Positions 36,919 to 46,800 of a stretch of 64,000 bases of DNA are shown here, in pieces. Position 1 is the first letter of the stretch, and every line of letters starts with the position of its first letter. The DNA comes from Crossiella sp. SN42 (lineage in GTDB: Bacteria; Actinomycetota; Actinomycetes; Mycobacteriales; Pseudonocardiaceae), in contig NZ_JAMHIV010000025.1 of the NCBI RefSeq assembly GCF_023897065.1, forward strand, positions 1-64,000, read 5' to 3'. The translations under genes were made by a program, and so were the position numbers. The notes beneath the pieces were generated by a model. It was not told the origin of the DNA and made no database searches. It saw only the letters and a list, made by a program, of their open reading frames with translations.

Positions 36919-37694
36919 GTGCTGAAGAGGGCAAGCGGTGGGTGGTGCGGCTCGGCCGGATCGGCGCGGTGTGCTTCGGGATCGTGCACCTCGTGGTGGC
37001 TTGGCTGGCCATCCAGGTCGCCGTCGGCGACAGCGCCGGTGAGGCGGACCAGAAGGGCGCGCTGGCCTCGGTGGCCGAGCAGCCGCTGGGCGGTGTGCTG
37101 CTGGTCGTGCTGGCCGCCGGACTCGGCTTCTTCGCGGTGTGGCAGTTCCTGGTCGCGGTCAGCGGCCACGGACTGCGGGCCAGCAAACGGGTTTCGGCCG
37201 CCGCGCACGGGTTCGCCGGCGCGGTGCTGGCCGTGGTCTCGGTGCAGCTGCTGGTCGGATCCGGGACCCAGCAAGGAGATCAGAGCCAGCAGGAGATCAC
37301 CGGCTGGCTGATGTCCTTGCCGGCCGGGCCTTTCCTGGTCGGACTGCTCGCGCTGATCGTGCTCGGTGTGGGCGTGGCGGCCGCGGTCAAGGGCATCCGC
37401 AAGTCCTTCACCGAGGACCTCGACCTGGCCAAGCTGCCGCACGGCACCCAGCGGCTGACCGTGCGGCTCGGCCAGACCGGGTACGTGGCCAAGGGCGTGG
37501 CCTACGGGGTGGTCGGCGTGCTGATCGGCCTGGCCGCGATCAACCACGACCCCAAGCAGGCAGGCGGCCTGGACGCCGCGCTGCGCACGCTGGCCGCCGC
37601 CGACTACGGTCCCTACCTGCTCGGCCTGGTCGCGCTGGGCGTGGCCGCCTTCGGCGTGTACTGCTTCGCCGAGGCCCGCTGCCACCGCACCTGA
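36903..37694 (+). CDS. DUF1206 membrane protein
   Basis: A 263-residue protein with three repeated two-helix units, the DUF1206 pattern: GRIGAVCFGIVHLVVAWLAIQVAVG, AHGFAGAVLAVVSVQLLVG, GQTGYVAKGVAYGVVGVLIGLAA, with the FGVYCFAEARCHR ending typical of the family. There are about six transmembrane segments. The ATG at 36903 is inside a strong hairpin; GTG 36942 is an alternative start, just before the first helix. The function is unknown. Confidence 0.87.
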   Translation: MVSTRSAEEGKRWVVRLGRIGAVCFGIVHLVVAWLAIQVAVGDSAGEADQKGALASVAEQPLGGVLLVVLAAGLGFFAVWQFLVAVSGHGLRASKRVSAAAHGFAGAVLAVVSVQLLVGSGTQQGDQSQQEITGWLMSLPAGPFLVGLLALIVLGVGVAAAVKGIRKSFTEDLDLAKLPHGTQRLTVRLGQTGYVAKGVAYGVVGVLIGLAAINHDPKQAGGLDAALRTLAAADYGPYLLGLVALGVAAFGVYCFAEARCHRT

Positions 37695-37709
37695 GCCCGG
37701 ACGTGCAGC

Positions 37710-37739
37710 GGGGCCGCGAGGGAGTCCCGTCGCGGCCCC
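37710..37739. terminator. Hairpin terminator between convergent genes
   Basis: Arms GGGGCCGCGA (37710-37719) and TCGCGGCCCC (37730-37739) with a 10-nt loop lie between the DUF1206 and fadE5 stops. It may serve both strands. Confidence 0.7.
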
Positions 37740-37760
37740 GACAGCGTCAGGTGGTGGAAA

Positions 37761-39596
37761 TCAGAACGCGGCCACGTCCAGGTCCATCAGCCCGTTGTCC
37801 GTGGTCTCCACGATCTTGCGGCGAGCGGTCAGCTCGGGCAGCACCGACTTGGCGAAGAACGAGGCCGCGGCCAGCTTGCCCTGGTAGAAGGCCTGGTCCT
37901 TGGCCGGGACCGAGCCGCCGTCCAGCGCGGTGATGGCGATCTCGGCCTGGCGCAGCAGCTGCCAGCCGACCAGCAGGTCGCCCGCGCTCATCAGCAGCCG
38001 GACCGTGTTCTGGCCGACCTTGTAGGTGTTGCGCGGGTCCTCCTGCGCGGTGGTCAGGAAGCCGATCATCGCGCCCAGCATGCCCTGCACGTCCTCCAGG
38101 GCGGTCTTGAGCAGCGCGCGCTCCTCCTTCAGGCGGCCGTTGCCGACCTCGGAGTCCAGCGTCTTCTGGATCTCGCCCGCGATGAAGCCGAGCGCCTGGC
38201 CCTTGTCCCGCACGATCTTGCGGAAGAAGAAGTCCAGGGACTGGATCGCCGTGGTGCCCTCGTACAGGGTGTCGATCTTGGCGTCCCGGATGTACTGCTC
38301 GATCGGGTAGTCCTGGAGGAAGCCGGAACCGCCGAGGGTCTGCAGGGACAGCGCGAGCAGCTCGTAGGCGCGCTCGGAGCCGACACCCTTGACGATCGGC
38401 AGCAGCAGGTCGTTGACCCGCTCGGCCAGCTCGGTGTTCTCCTCGGCGATGATCAAGTCCTGGAAGGTCGCGGTGTAGAGGTACACCGCGCGCAGGCCCT
38501 CGGTGTAGGCCTTCTGCAGCATCAGGATCCGCCGCACGTCCGGGTGGTTGGTGATGGGCACCCGGGGCGCGGTCTTGTCCAGCATCTGGGTCAGGTCGGC
38601 CGACTGCACGCGCTCCTTGGCGTAGTCGCGCGCGTTGAGGTAGCCGGTGGACAGGGTGGCGATCGCCTTGGTGCCGACCATCATCCGGGCGTACTCGATG
38701 ACCTGGAACATCTGCGCGATGCCGTCGTGCACCTCGCCCATCAGCCAGCCCTTGGCAGGCACCCCGTGCTGGCCGAAGGTCAGCTCACAGGTGGTGGAGG
38801 CCTTCAGGCCCATCTTGTGCTCGACGTTGGTGACGTAGACGCCGTTGCGCTCGCCCAGCTCACCGGTCTTGGTGTCGAAGTGGAACTTGGGCACCAGGAA
38901 CAGGCTCAGGCCCTTGGTGCCTGGCTTCGGCTCGATGCCGGGGCCCTCGGGGCGGGCCAGCACCAGGTGCATGATGTTCTCGCTGAGGTCCTGCTCGGCG
39001 GAGGTGATGAACCGCTTCACGCCGTCCAGGTGCCAGCTGCCGTCCTCCTGCTGCACGGCCTTGGTGCGCCCGGCGCCGACGTCGGAACCGGCGTCCGGCT
39101 CGGTCAGCACCATGGTCGCGTTCCAGCCCCGGTCCAGCATGAGCTGGGCCCAGTGCCGCTGCTCCTCGGTGCCGTTGCGGTGCACGATGGTGGAGAAGCT
39201 GGGGCCGGTCAGGTACATGAACACGGCCGGGTTGGCGCCGAGGATCAGCTCGGCGGCGGCCCACTGCACGGTGCGGGGCAGGCCGTAGCCGCCCTGCTCC
39301 TCGGGCAGGAAGAGCTTGCCCCACTCGCCGTCCTGCAGCGCGTTGTAGGAGGCCTTCAGCGACTCCGGCAGGGCCACCGAGTGCGTCTTCGGGTCGAACA
39401 CCGGCGGGTTGCGGTCGGCGTCGGCGAAGGAGTCGGCCAGCGGGCCGGTCGCCAGGTTGTTCAGCTCACTGAGAATCCCGCGCGCGGTGTCCTCATCCGC
39501 CTGGTCGAAGGGCGCCTTGCCCAGGCGCTCCTGGATCTTGAAGACCTCGAACAGGTTGAACTCGAGGTCGCGCAGGTTGCTCTTGTAGTGGCCCAT
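37761..39596 (-). CDS. fadE5: Acyl-CoA dehydrogenase, FadE5-type
   Basis: A 611-residue FAD enzyme that forms trans-2-enoyl-CoA. The opening [17 protein letters not shown], the [14 protein letters not shown] segment, the FAD-contact block [38 protein letters not shown] and the [21 protein letters not shown] end, with the catalytic Glu, follow M. tuberculosis FadE5 (Rv0244c) closely, including its length. GGGAG precedes the ATG. Two TTACY-N4-RGTAA dyads lie 49-86 bp upstream, matching those at fabG4/fadA2, whose products act in the same pathway. Confidence 0.94.
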   Translation of the reverse strand: MGHYKSNLRDLEFNLFEVFKIQERLGKAPFDQADEDTARGILSELNNLATGPLADSFADADRNPPVFDPKTHSVALPESLKASYNALQDGEWGKLFLPEEQGGYGLPRTVQWAAAELILGANPAVFMYLTGPSFSTIVHRNGTEEQRHWAQLMLDRGWNATMVLTEPDAGSDVGAGRTKAVQQEDGSWHLDGVKRFITSAEQDLSENIMHLVLARPEGPGIEPKPGTKGLSLFLVPKFHFDTKTGELGERNGVYVTNVEHKMGLKASTTCELTFGQHGVPAKGWLMGEVHDGIAQMFQVIEYARMMVGTKAIATLSTGYLNARDYAKERVQSADLTQMLDKTAPRVPITNHPDVRRILMLQKAYTEGLRAVYLYTATFQDLIIAEENTELAERVNDLLLPIVKGVGSERAYELLALSLQTLGGSGFLQDYPIEQYIRDAKIDTLYEGTTAIQSLDFFFRKIVRDKGQALGFIAGEIQKTLDSEVGNGRLKEERALLKTALEDVQGMLGAMIGFLTTAQEDPRNTYKVGQNTVRLLMSAGDLLVGWQLLRQAEIAITALDGGSVPAKDQAFYQGKLAAASFFAKSVLPELTARRKIVETTDNGLMDLDVAAF

Positions 39597-39644
39597 CTCG
39601 TCGCTCCCGTGTTGTGCGGGGTGCTGGCCTTCCGGGCCGGTCCC

Positions 39645-39682
39645 CTACTGGCCGGTAACAACAGAGTATTACCTGTGAGTAA
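39645..39682. promoter_or_regulatory. Two TTACY-N4-RGTAA dyads upstream of fadE5
   Basis: CTACT-GGCC-GGTAA (39645-39658) and TTACC-TGTG-AGTAA (39669-39682), 24 bp apart. They resemble the sites at 22832-22860 and 54920-54933. They precede fadE5 and follow the LysE gene, so fadE5 is the probable target. Confidence 0.7.
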
Positions 39683-39742
39683 CCCGCAGCAAGCGGGATT
39701 GGTCACCCTTCTGGAGGTAACAGAGTTAGTGACCGGGATCAC

Positions 39743-40384
39743 CTACACCGTGGCTCGGGTCAGCGTGGCCATCCGCACGCCCATGCCGACCAGCACCAGG
39801 CCGCTGACCTGGTCCAGCCGGGCCCGCACCACCGGCTTGGACAGCACCCGGCGCACCGTGCTCACGGCCAGCACCACCAGCCCGTACCAGCCCGCGCTGA
39901 TGGCCATCTGCACCACGGCCAGCACCGCGGTGCCGGTGAGCACCGAGCCCTCCGAGGGCAGGAACTGGGGCAGCAGGGCGAGGTAGAGCGCGGCGGCCTT
40001 GGGGTTGGCCAGGTTGGCCAGCAGTCCCGCCCGGTAGGCCGACCACAGGCCCTTGGGCCGGTCACCGGCGGCCAGGTCGGCCTGCGCCGCCCGCAGGTGC
40101 CTGCGCGAGCGCAGCAGGGTCTGCACGCCGAGGAAGCACAGGTAGGCCGCGCCGGCCACCTTGAGCACGACGAAGGCCACCTCGGAGGTGCGCACCAGCG
40201 CGGTCAGCCCGAGCGCGGAGGCCGCGGCCCAGAACACCAGGCCGCTGGTGTTGCCCGCGATGGTGGCCAGCCCGGTGGTGCGGCCGGCGCGCAACGCCTG
40301 GTTCACGATCACCGCCAGCGAAGGGCCGGGGGCGATCACCACGGCGAGGCAGGTGAGCACGAACGGCCAGGTCACAACGTCCAT
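39743..40384 (-). CDS. LysE-family amino acid exporter
   Basis: A 213-residue inner-membrane exporter of the LysE/RhtB type with about six hydrophobic segments. The family motif APGPSLAVIVNQALRAGRTTGLATIAGNTSGLVFW spans about residues 18-52, followed by VLKVAGAAYLCFLGVQTLL and NLANPKAAALYLALLPQFLP. The start is ATG 40384. The substrate (a cationic or neutral amino acid or analogue) is not determined. It stands alone, with fadE5 downstream across a separate promoter region. Confidence 0.9.
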   Translation of the reverse strand: MDVVTWPFVLTCLAVVIAPGPSLAVIVNQALRAGRTTGLATIAGNTSGLVFWAAASALGLTALVRTSEVAFVVLKVAGAAYLCFLGVQTLLRSRRHLRAAQADLAAGDRPKGLWSAYRAGLLANLANPKAAALYLALLPQFLPSEGSVLTGTAVLAVVQMAISAGWYGLVVLAVSTVRRVLSKPVVRARLDQVSGLVLVGMGVRMATLTRATV

Positions 40385-40465
40385 GCGAGCAGTCTCGTCC
40401 GCAAGTGCCCGAGTGGGCGAGATTCACGGTGCCTTATCACATTCCCGTTCACATATCTGATCATT

Positions 40466-40481
40466 AGTCACAGGTGTGACT
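40466..40481. promoter_or_regulatory. Candidate operator upstream of the symporter
   Basis: AGTCAC-AGGT-GTGACT is a dyad in an AT-richer intergenic region, 100 bp before the symporter start. GntR- or Crp-type regulators have similar half-sites; the identity is unknown. Confidence 0.35.
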
Positions 40482-40580
40482 CGGTTCATGAGAAATCATT
40501 CCGTAACCCAAGGGTGACCTCGTAAGACGGATCACAACTGAGGACCGCTCCCTGTGGCGGGTACTGATCCTGGAGGTGTC

Positions 40581-42101
40581 ATGGGCACCCTCGACTGGCT
40601 TGTGGTCGGCGGGTACTTCTTCGTGATGGTCGGGATCGGCTGGTGGTCGCGCGGCCGGATCGCCAACGTCGTCGACTTCTTCACCGCCGGCGGCAAGATG
40701 CCGTGGTGGCTCTCCGGCATCTCGCACCACATGTCCGGCTACAGCGCGGTCATGTTCGTGGCGTTCGCCAGTGAGGCCTACCGGCTCGGCCTGACCGTCT
40801 ACGTCTGGTGGGCGCTGACCATCGGCATCGGTATCGGCATCGGGGCGTTCCTGTTCGCCGCGCGCTGGAACCGGCTGCGGTCCAAGCACGGGGTGGCCTC
40901 GCCGCTGGAGTACCTGGCCCGGCGCTACAACGTGCCCGCCCAGCAGCTGATGGCCTGGTCCGGCTCGGTGCTCAAGGTGGTGGACATCGCGGCCAAGTGG
41001 TCCGCGGTGGCGATCCTGCTGCGCGGCTTCGCCGGGGTGCCGATCTGGGTCGGCATCCTGGTCGTCGGCGTGGTCACGATGATCTACTCGGTGATGGGCG
41101 GCCTGTGGGCCGACGCGCTCACCGACTTCGGCCAGTTCATCATCCAGGGCGCGGCAGGCATCGTGATGTTCGTGGCGGTGGCCGCGCACTTCGGCGGCCT
41201 GCAGTTCATGTGGGAGATCTGGGACAAGCTGCCCGCCGCCAACAGCGAACCGCTGCGCGAGCCGTACACCGCCACCTTCTTCATGGCGCTGTTCGTGATC
41301 AAGACGCTGGAGTACAACGGCGGCATGTGGAACCTGGCGCAGCGCTACATGGCCGCGCCCTCGGGCCGCGAGGCCAAGCGCTCGGCGATCCTGTCCGCGG
41401 TGCTGTGGCTGGTGTGGCCGCTGATCCTGTTCTTCCCGATGTGGGCCGCGCCGCTGATCGTGCCGGACCTGCTCAACGCCGGGGACGCCTACATCGAGCT
41501 GGGCAAGGTCATGCTGCCCGCGGGCATGATCGGCCTGGTGCTGGCCGGGTTCTTCTCGCACACCATGGCGATGGTCTCCTCGGACGCCAACGTGATCACC
41601 GCGGTGATCACCAGGGACATCCTGCCCAGGATGTGGAAGGGCGCGCGGCGGTTGACCGAGGCCGCCCAGCTGAAACTGGCCAGGATCACCACGTTCAGCT
41701 TCATCGGCCTGAGCATGCTGATGGCGGTCTCGCTGGACACCAACGGCGGCGTGCTCAAGGTGGTGGTGGACCTGGTCGCGGCCACCATGGGCCCGATCGC
41801 GGTGCCGCTGATGCTGGGCATGCTGCCCTGGTTCCGCCGGATGGGCCCGACCGCGGCGATCTCCTCCACCCTGGGCGGTCTGAGCGTGTGGGCGGTGCTC
41901 TACATCTCGCAGCAGACCGGGGTCGCGGTGGCCAAGGAAGCCCTGGTCGCCTATCCGCTGCTGACCTCGCTGGTGCTGTTCCTGGTGGTCGGCCTGGTCA
42001 AGCCGGAACGCAGCACGCAGCGTGACGAGCTGATCGACTCGTTGAGCAGCGACGAAGCGGACAAACCGACCGAACCGGAAACCGTGCGCGCCAGGGCGTG
42101 A
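40581..42101 (+). CDS. Sodium:solute symporter
   Basis: A 506-residue SSS-family importer with about 13 hydrophobic segments. Motifs are the N-terminal DFFTAGGKMPWWLSGISHHMSGYSAVMFVAFASEAY, AKWSAVAILL, YSVMGGLWADALTDFGQFIIQ, and a sodium-site region AGFFSHTMAMVSSDANVITAVITRDI. The start is ATG 40581 with GGAGG at 40572-40576. It resembles importers of sugars, carboxylates or amino acids, and the solute is open. It is monocistronic, with a putative operator dyad about 100 bp upstream. Confidence 0.9.
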   Translation: MGTLDWLVVGGYFFVMVGIGWWSRGRIANVVDFFTAGGKMPWWLSGISHHMSGYSAVMFVAFASEAYRLGLTVYVWWALTIGIGIGIGAFLFAARWNRLRSKHGVASPLEYLARRYNVPAQQLMAWSGSVLKVVDIAAKWSAVAILLRGFAGVPIWVGILVVGVVTMIYSVMGGLWADALTDFGQFIIQGAAGIVMFVAVAAHFGGLQFMWEIWDKLPAANSEPLREPYTATFFMALFVIKTLEYNGGMWNLAQRYMAAPSGREAKRSAILSAVLWLVWPLILFFPMWAAPLIVPDLLNAGDAYIELGKVMLPAGMIGLVLAGFFSHTMAMVSSDANVITAVITRDILPRMWKGARRLTEAAQLKLARITTFSFIGLSMLMAVSLDTNGGVLKVVVDLVAATMGPIAVPLMLGMLPWFRRMGPTAAISSTLGGLSVWAVLYISQQTGVAVAKEALVAYPLLTSLVLFLVVGLVKPERSTQRDELIDSLSSDEADKPTEPETVRARA

Positions 42102-42234
42102 CTATTTCCGGCCCCTAGCCGGTTTACCGGGCACCTCGATCCGCCTGATGGTGGACCGGGGTGCCCCTCTGGTCTGACGAAAGCCACTACCATGTGCGGT
42201 CGACATCAACTGGTTGAAGGCGCAGGATCTTCAC

Positions 42235-42435
42235 ATGGCTTTCCTACAGGTCTCATCGGACCCAGAGCTGTTCGGCGGCGTGCCCATCGTCACCGGCACC
42301 AAGGTCCCGGTCGCCTCCGTGGTCGCGCTGGTCTGCGAGGGCCGTACCGCGGAGGAGATCGTGCAGAAGTACCCGGAACTGGAGATCGGCGACGTCGACC
42401 TCTGCCTCGAATTCCAGCGCGGCGGAGCACACTGA
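42235..42435 (+). CDS. DUF433 protein, copy 1
   Basis: A 66-residue protein with the DUF433 pattern FGGVPIVTGTKVPVASVVALVCEGRTAEEIVQKYPELEIGDVDLCLEF, a winged-helix-like fold found in VapB-type antitoxins. The start is ATG 42235 after AGGA. No DUF5615/PIN-type toxin gene adjoins it, so a toxin-antitoxin role is not supported here. A paralogue of identical length follows 211 bp later. It may be a small DNA-binding regulator, by inference. Confidence 0.82.
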   Translation: MAFLQVSSDPELFGGVPIVTGTKVPVASVVALVCEGRTAEEIVQKYPELEIGDVDLCLEFQRGGAH

Positions 42436-42611
42436 ATTCCTCTCCGTTCCGGGACCGTAATTAGTCACGCCGGTAGGTTCAAGACCATTTTCTCTGTGGC
42501 GAAAATGTGTCCAACGCCATATCCGGTAGGTATGGTCACGCTCCGTGGTCGCCACGACTTCAGCCCGCGGCGACCACGGATTCGGAATCTCCGAAGCTTC
42601 CGTCTGGTGCA

Positions 42612-42640
42612 TTGACGCCCCAGTGACCCCCACGCACACT
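42612..42640 (+). promoter_or_regulatory. Candidate leaderless promoter of DUF433 copy 2
   Basis: TTGACG (42612-42617), a 17-bp spacer and CACACT (42635-42640) with A(-11) and T(-7). Transcription would start exactly at the GTG at 42647. Confidence 0.5.
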
Positions 42641-42646
42641 GGCGCT

Positions 42647-42847
42647 GTGGCCCTTCAGCAGATCTCCCACGATCCGGGAGTAGGAAACGGCGTCCCGTTC
42701 GTCACCGGCACCAACGTCGCGGTCGCGGTGGTCAACTCCCTGTTGGCCGAGGGACTCTCACCAGCCGAGATCGTCGCCCGCCACCCCAGCATCACCCTTG
42801 AGGACGTCGACGCCTGCAGCGAGTACGCCCGCAACGGCGGCCGCTGA
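42647..42847 (+). CDS. DUF433 protein, copy 2
   Basis: A 66-residue paralogue of the previous gene: ISHDPGVGNGVPFVTGTNVAVAVVNSLLAEGLSPAEIVARHPSITLEDVDACSEYARNGG. The two share the ISxDPxxxxGVPxVTGTxVxVAxVxxLxxEGxxxxEIVxxxPxxxxxDVDxCxE framework. GTG 42647 is chosen because it gives the same length and fits a leaderless promoter; an upstream GTG at 42545 would add 34 unconserved residues. A perfect 12-bp terminator hairpin follows. No toxin partner is visible. Confidence 0.8.
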   Translation: MALQQISHDPGVGNGVPFVTGTNVAVAVVNSLLAEGLSPAEIVARHPSITLEDVDACSEYARNGGR

Positions 42848-42874
42848 CCCGCAACCCCCTGGCAGACAACAGAA

Positions 42875-42902
42875 AGGCCCGGATCTCCAAAGATCCGGGC
42901 CT
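42875..42902 (+). terminator. Hairpin terminator after DUF433 copy 2
   Basis: Arms AGGCCCGGATCT (42875-42886) and AGATCCGGGCCT (42891-42902) pair perfectly around CCAA, 27 bp past the stop. Little U-richness follows. Confidence 0.8.
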
Positions 42903-42957
42903 ACTCGTACGAACCCACCCCACCCCACCCGACCCCGCAAGCCCAGCCACCCAACCA

Positions 42958-43011
42958 ACCAGGGGGTCCGGGGGCCACCCCCGGCTGGGGTCCGGGGGCT
43001 CGGCCCCCGGT
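42958..43011. repeat. GC-rich palindromic repeats (GGGGTCCGGGGG type)
   Basis: GGGGTCCGGGGG occurs twice, each followed by a CCCCCGG arm (GGGGGCCACCCCCGG and CCGGGGGCTCGGCCCCCGG), giving two short hairpins. Similar GGTCCGGGGGC elements are common between genes in Pseudonocardiaceae, as far as I recall. The 215 bp from 42848 to 43063 hold only this and two terminators. Confidence 0.55.
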
Positions 43012-43023
43012 GTGAATGCGAAA

Positions 43024-43059
43024 CGCCCCGGCGAGCTGAAAAGCGAGCACACCGGGGCG
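43024..43059 (-). terminator. Terminator of the tRNA-Gly gene
   Basis: Arms CGCCCCGG (43024-43031) and CCGGGGCG (43052-43059) with inner pairing GCGAGC/GCTCGC-like, followed on the minus strand by TTT. It lies immediately downstream of the tRNA. Confidence 0.65.
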
Positions 43060-43066
43060 GAAGTGG

Positions 43067-43137
43067 AGCGGGTGACGGGAATCGAACCCGCCTCTACAGC
43101 TTGGGAAGCTGTCGTTCTACCAATGAACTACACCCGC
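43067..43137 (-). tRNA. tRNA-Gly (anticodon CCC)
   Basis: A 71-nt cloverleaf on the minus strand. The acceptor stem is GCGGGTG/CACCCGC, the anticodon stem ACAGC/GCTGT closes the loop TTCCCAA (anticodon CCC), and the T-loop is GGTTCGATTCC. The 3' CCA is encoded (43064-43066 on the plus strand read TGG). It reads the GGG codon. Placement next to dcd is a known actinobacterial arrangement. Confidence 0.96.
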
Positions 43138-43209
43138 GTGATCGTGCGTTGCCGAGCATACAAGATGGCGGCCCGGTTGTGTCCAGTTGGGGCCGGATAG
43201 GCTGGGGCC

Positions 43210-43791
43210 GTGCTCCTCAGTGACAGCGACCTGCGCAAGGAGGTCGAAGCCGGTCGGCTCAACCTCGAACCGTACGACGTCGGCATGGTGCAGCCCTCCA
43301 GCATCGACGTCCGGCTCGACCGGTTCTTCCGGGTGTTCGACAACACCAAGTACACCCACATCGACCCGTCGTTGCAGCAGGACGAGCTGACCTCGCTGGT
43401 GGAGAAGGAGGACGACGAGGCCTTCGTCCTGCACCCCGGTGAGTTCGTGCTCGGTTCCACGCTGGAGCTGGTCGGCCTGCCGGACGACCTGGCCGGGCGG
43501 CTGGAGGGCAAGTCCTCGCTGGGGCGCCTCGGCCTGCTGACGCACTCCACCGCGGGGTTCATCGACCCGGGCTTCAACGGGCACATCACGCTGGAGCTGT
43601 CCAACGTGGCCAACCTGCCGATCACCCTGTGGCCGGGGATGAAGATCGGCCAGCTCTGCCTGTTCCGGCTCAGCTCGCCTGCCGAGCACCCGTACGGCTC
43701 GGCCGCGGCCGGCTCCCGCTACCAGGGGCAGCGCGGCCCGACCCCCTCGCGGGCGTACCTCAACTTTCACCGGGGCACCACAAAGCGGTAG
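43210..43791 (+). CDS. dcd: dCTP deaminase
   Basis: A 193-residue trimeric enzyme converting dCTP to dUTP (actinobacterial members often also hydrolyse dUTP to dUMP), supplying dTTP synthesis. Motifs are [30 protein letters not shown], and [37 protein letters not shown], with the catalytic Glu near the end of the central block. The C-terminus ([17 protein letters not shown]) is typical of the bifunctional type. The start is GTG 43210 directly at the family N-terminus. Confidence 0.95.
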   Translation: MLLSDSDLRKEVEAGRLNLEPYDVGMVQPSSIDVRLDRFFRVFDNTKYTHIDPSLQQDELTSLVEKEDDEAFVLHPGEFVLGSTLELVGLPDDLAGRLEGKSSLGRLGLLTHSTAGFIDPGFNGHITLELSNVANLPITLWPGMKIGQLCLFRLSSPAEHPYGSAAAGSRYQGQRGPTPSRAYLNFHRGTTKR

Positions 43792-43867
43792 TCCGGTTCC
43801 CCTCTTTGGTGGAACGCCGGGCGTGGCCGGGTGGTGAAACCGCCAGGTCAGCAGCAGGGTGCCAGCT

Positions 43868-46800
43868 ATGCGGCTGTTCCGGCTCCTGCTCGCCCTGCTC
43901 CTGGCTCTCGGCTGGCTGCTCGCGGGCGCGCCCGCGCAGGCGGGGGTGGTCGAGCCGTTCCGGCTCAACTACGACCAGGTGATCTACGGCGACTTCGTCG
44001 AGGTCGGCAACGGCTCGCTGCGCTGCCCGACCGCGGCGGAGAACCGGCCGCAGTGGCGGGATGCCACGCCTGCCGCCTGCGCGCAGGTCGCCGCGGGCAG
44101 CCGGGTGCCGCCGGGCAGCGCGGGGGACTACAACGACGACTACTTCATGGTCCAGGCGGACGTGGACGGCGACGCGACCACGTTCAACTCCTCCACCGCC
44201 AGCCTGCGCATCCCGCCAGGGGCCACGGTCGACTTCGCCCGGCTGAACTGGGCGGGCAACACCGGGACCTACGACGGCTCGCGCACCCTGATGTGCCAGA
44301 ACCGCAGCTTCATCCCGGCCACCGTGCCCAGCGGCGCGGCGAGCGACCCGCAGGACCAGCAGGTCAAGCTCACCGTCGGGGACAAGGCGCAGCAGGTCAG
44401 CCCGGCCAAGTTCACCAGGGACCCGGCGGGCGGCTACGCAGGCGGCGGCCAGTACTACTCCGCCTACGCCGATGTCACCGCCGCCTTCGCCGGGGTGGCC
44501 ACCGGCACGGACCTGAGCGTCACCACGGCCAACGTGTGGGGCGTGAACGGCTTCGGCTGCATGGCCGGGTGGTCGCTGGTGGTGGTCTACAAGTACGCCG
44601 AGCGCAACCCGGAGCACGCACCGAGCAAGCGCGAGGTCTTCGTCTACGACGGGCACGTGCGGCAGAACTCCCGCGACCCGGAGACCATGATCACCGTCAC
44701 CGGGTTCCGCTCGGCCGCCTCCTCCACCCGGATCGGGATGACCGCCTACGAGGGCGACCGCAACATCGCGGGCGACCGGTTCAAGGTCAACGGCACCGCG
44801 ACCCCGGAGCCGGTCACCGGCAGCGTGGACAACTTCTTCGTCTCCAACGCCGACGGCCGGTCCAGCCCGGACACGGTGAACAACTGGAGCGTGGACGCCA
44901 AGACCATCAGCACCACCGCGATCCGGGCCGGGGCGACCAGCGCGAACCTGGCCTTCAGCACCAACGGCGACTCCTACCTGGCACAGAACCTGGTGTTCTC
45001 GGTCGCGGTGCCCGAGCTGCAGATCACCAAGACCGCCGATCCCGCGGTCGCGCACGAGGGCGACCAGGTCACCTACACGATCAAGGTCACCAACCCCAGC
45101 GGCGCGACGGCCAGCAACGTCCGGGTGGCCGATCCGAAGTTCCCGGACTGCACCAGGGTGCTCGGCACCTTGGCGGGCAACCGGTCGGAGACCTTCACCT
45201 GCACCGGGACCGCGCCCGCCGACGACGTGACCAACACCGCGACGGTGACCGGCACCAGCAGCCTCGGCGACCCGCTGGAGGGCACCGCCAGCGCCACCGT
45301 GGACGTGATCCACCCGGCGATCACGCTGACCAAGGAAGCCGACAAGCCCGCCTACCGCGAGGGCGACACCGTCACCTTCACGTTGACCGTGACCAACTCC
45401 GGTGACGTGCCGCTGACCAGGCTGCGGGTGGCGGATGCGAAGGTGCCCGACTGCGCCAGGAACCTGCCGGGAACGCTCGCCCCCGGGGCGAAGCGGACCT
45501 TCACCTGCACCACCACCGCGCCGGTGGCGGACAACGTCAACGCGGCCACGGCCAGCGGGGTGGACTCGCTCGGCAAGCAGGTCGAGGGCAGCGACGAGGC
45601 TCCGGTGCCGATCGTGCGGCCCGGCATCGCGCTGACCAAGACCGCCGACCCGGGCACGATCCGGGCCGGTGACGAGACCACCTTCACCATCACGGTGACC
45701 AACACCGGCGACGCCCCGCTGAACCCGGTGCGGATCACCGACGACCGCACCCCGGCCTGCGCCCGCACCCTGTCCGGACCGTTGGCCGCCGGCGCGAAGC
45801 AGACCTTCACCTGCACCGCGCGGCTGTCCGAGACCACCACCAACACCGCGACCGCGACCGGCAGGGACGCCTCCGGGCAGGACGTCAGCGCCACCGCACA
45901 GGCCACTGTCACCGTGCTCAAACCCGCGCTGACCATCGAGAAGACGGCCTCCCCCAGCACGGTCCGGGTGGGCGACACGGTCACCTTCACCATCAAGGTG
46001 AGCAACACCGGGGACAGCGCGCTGACCGAGGTCGCGGTGACCGACCCGAAGCTGCCCGCCTGCGCCCGCACCTTCGCCAGCCTGGCCGCCGGCGCCAGCG
46101 AGACCTACACCTGCTCGACCGCGGTCACCGAGGACCAGGTCAACACGGCCACGGTCACCGGCAAGCCGCCCGTCGGACCGCCGGTCACCGCCACTGACGA
46201 GGCGACCGTGGACGTGATCCATCCGGCGATCGAGGTCACCAAGACCGCCGACCCGAACGTGGTCCGGGCCGGCGACCAGGTCACCTTCACCGTGCTGGTG
46301 CGCAACACCGGGGACGCGCCGCTGACCAACGTGGTGGTCACCGATCCGGCCGCACCCGCTTGTGCGGCAACGATTCCGCTGCTGGCCGCCGGGGCGGAGC
46401 AGAAGCTGACCTGCGTGGTGACCGCGCCGCAGGAGGACTTCGCCAACACCGCGACCGCCACCGGCACCCCGCCGGTCGGACCGCCGGTGACCGATGAGGA
46501 CACCGCGCGGGTGGACGTGCAGCACCCGGCGGTGGAGATCACCAAGGACGCCAAGCCCGCCCAGGTGCGGCCCGGCGAGCAGGTGACCTTCACCCTGACC
46601 GTGCGCAACACCGGCGACGTGGCGCTCACCGACGTCCGGGTGGCCGACCCGGTCGCGCCCGCCTGCGACCGGACCTTCGCCACCCTGGCCGTGGGCGCGA
46701 GCGAGACCTACACCTGCGTGCTGGCGCCGACCGCGGACGTGACCAACGTGGCCACGGTGACCGGCACGCCACCGGTCGGCCCGCCGGTCACCGACACCGA

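Noticed and set aside
42235..42847. Toxin-antitoxin system around the DUF433 genes
   Set aside because: No adjacent PIN/DUF5615-type toxin gene; flanks are a symporter, terminators and a tRNA.
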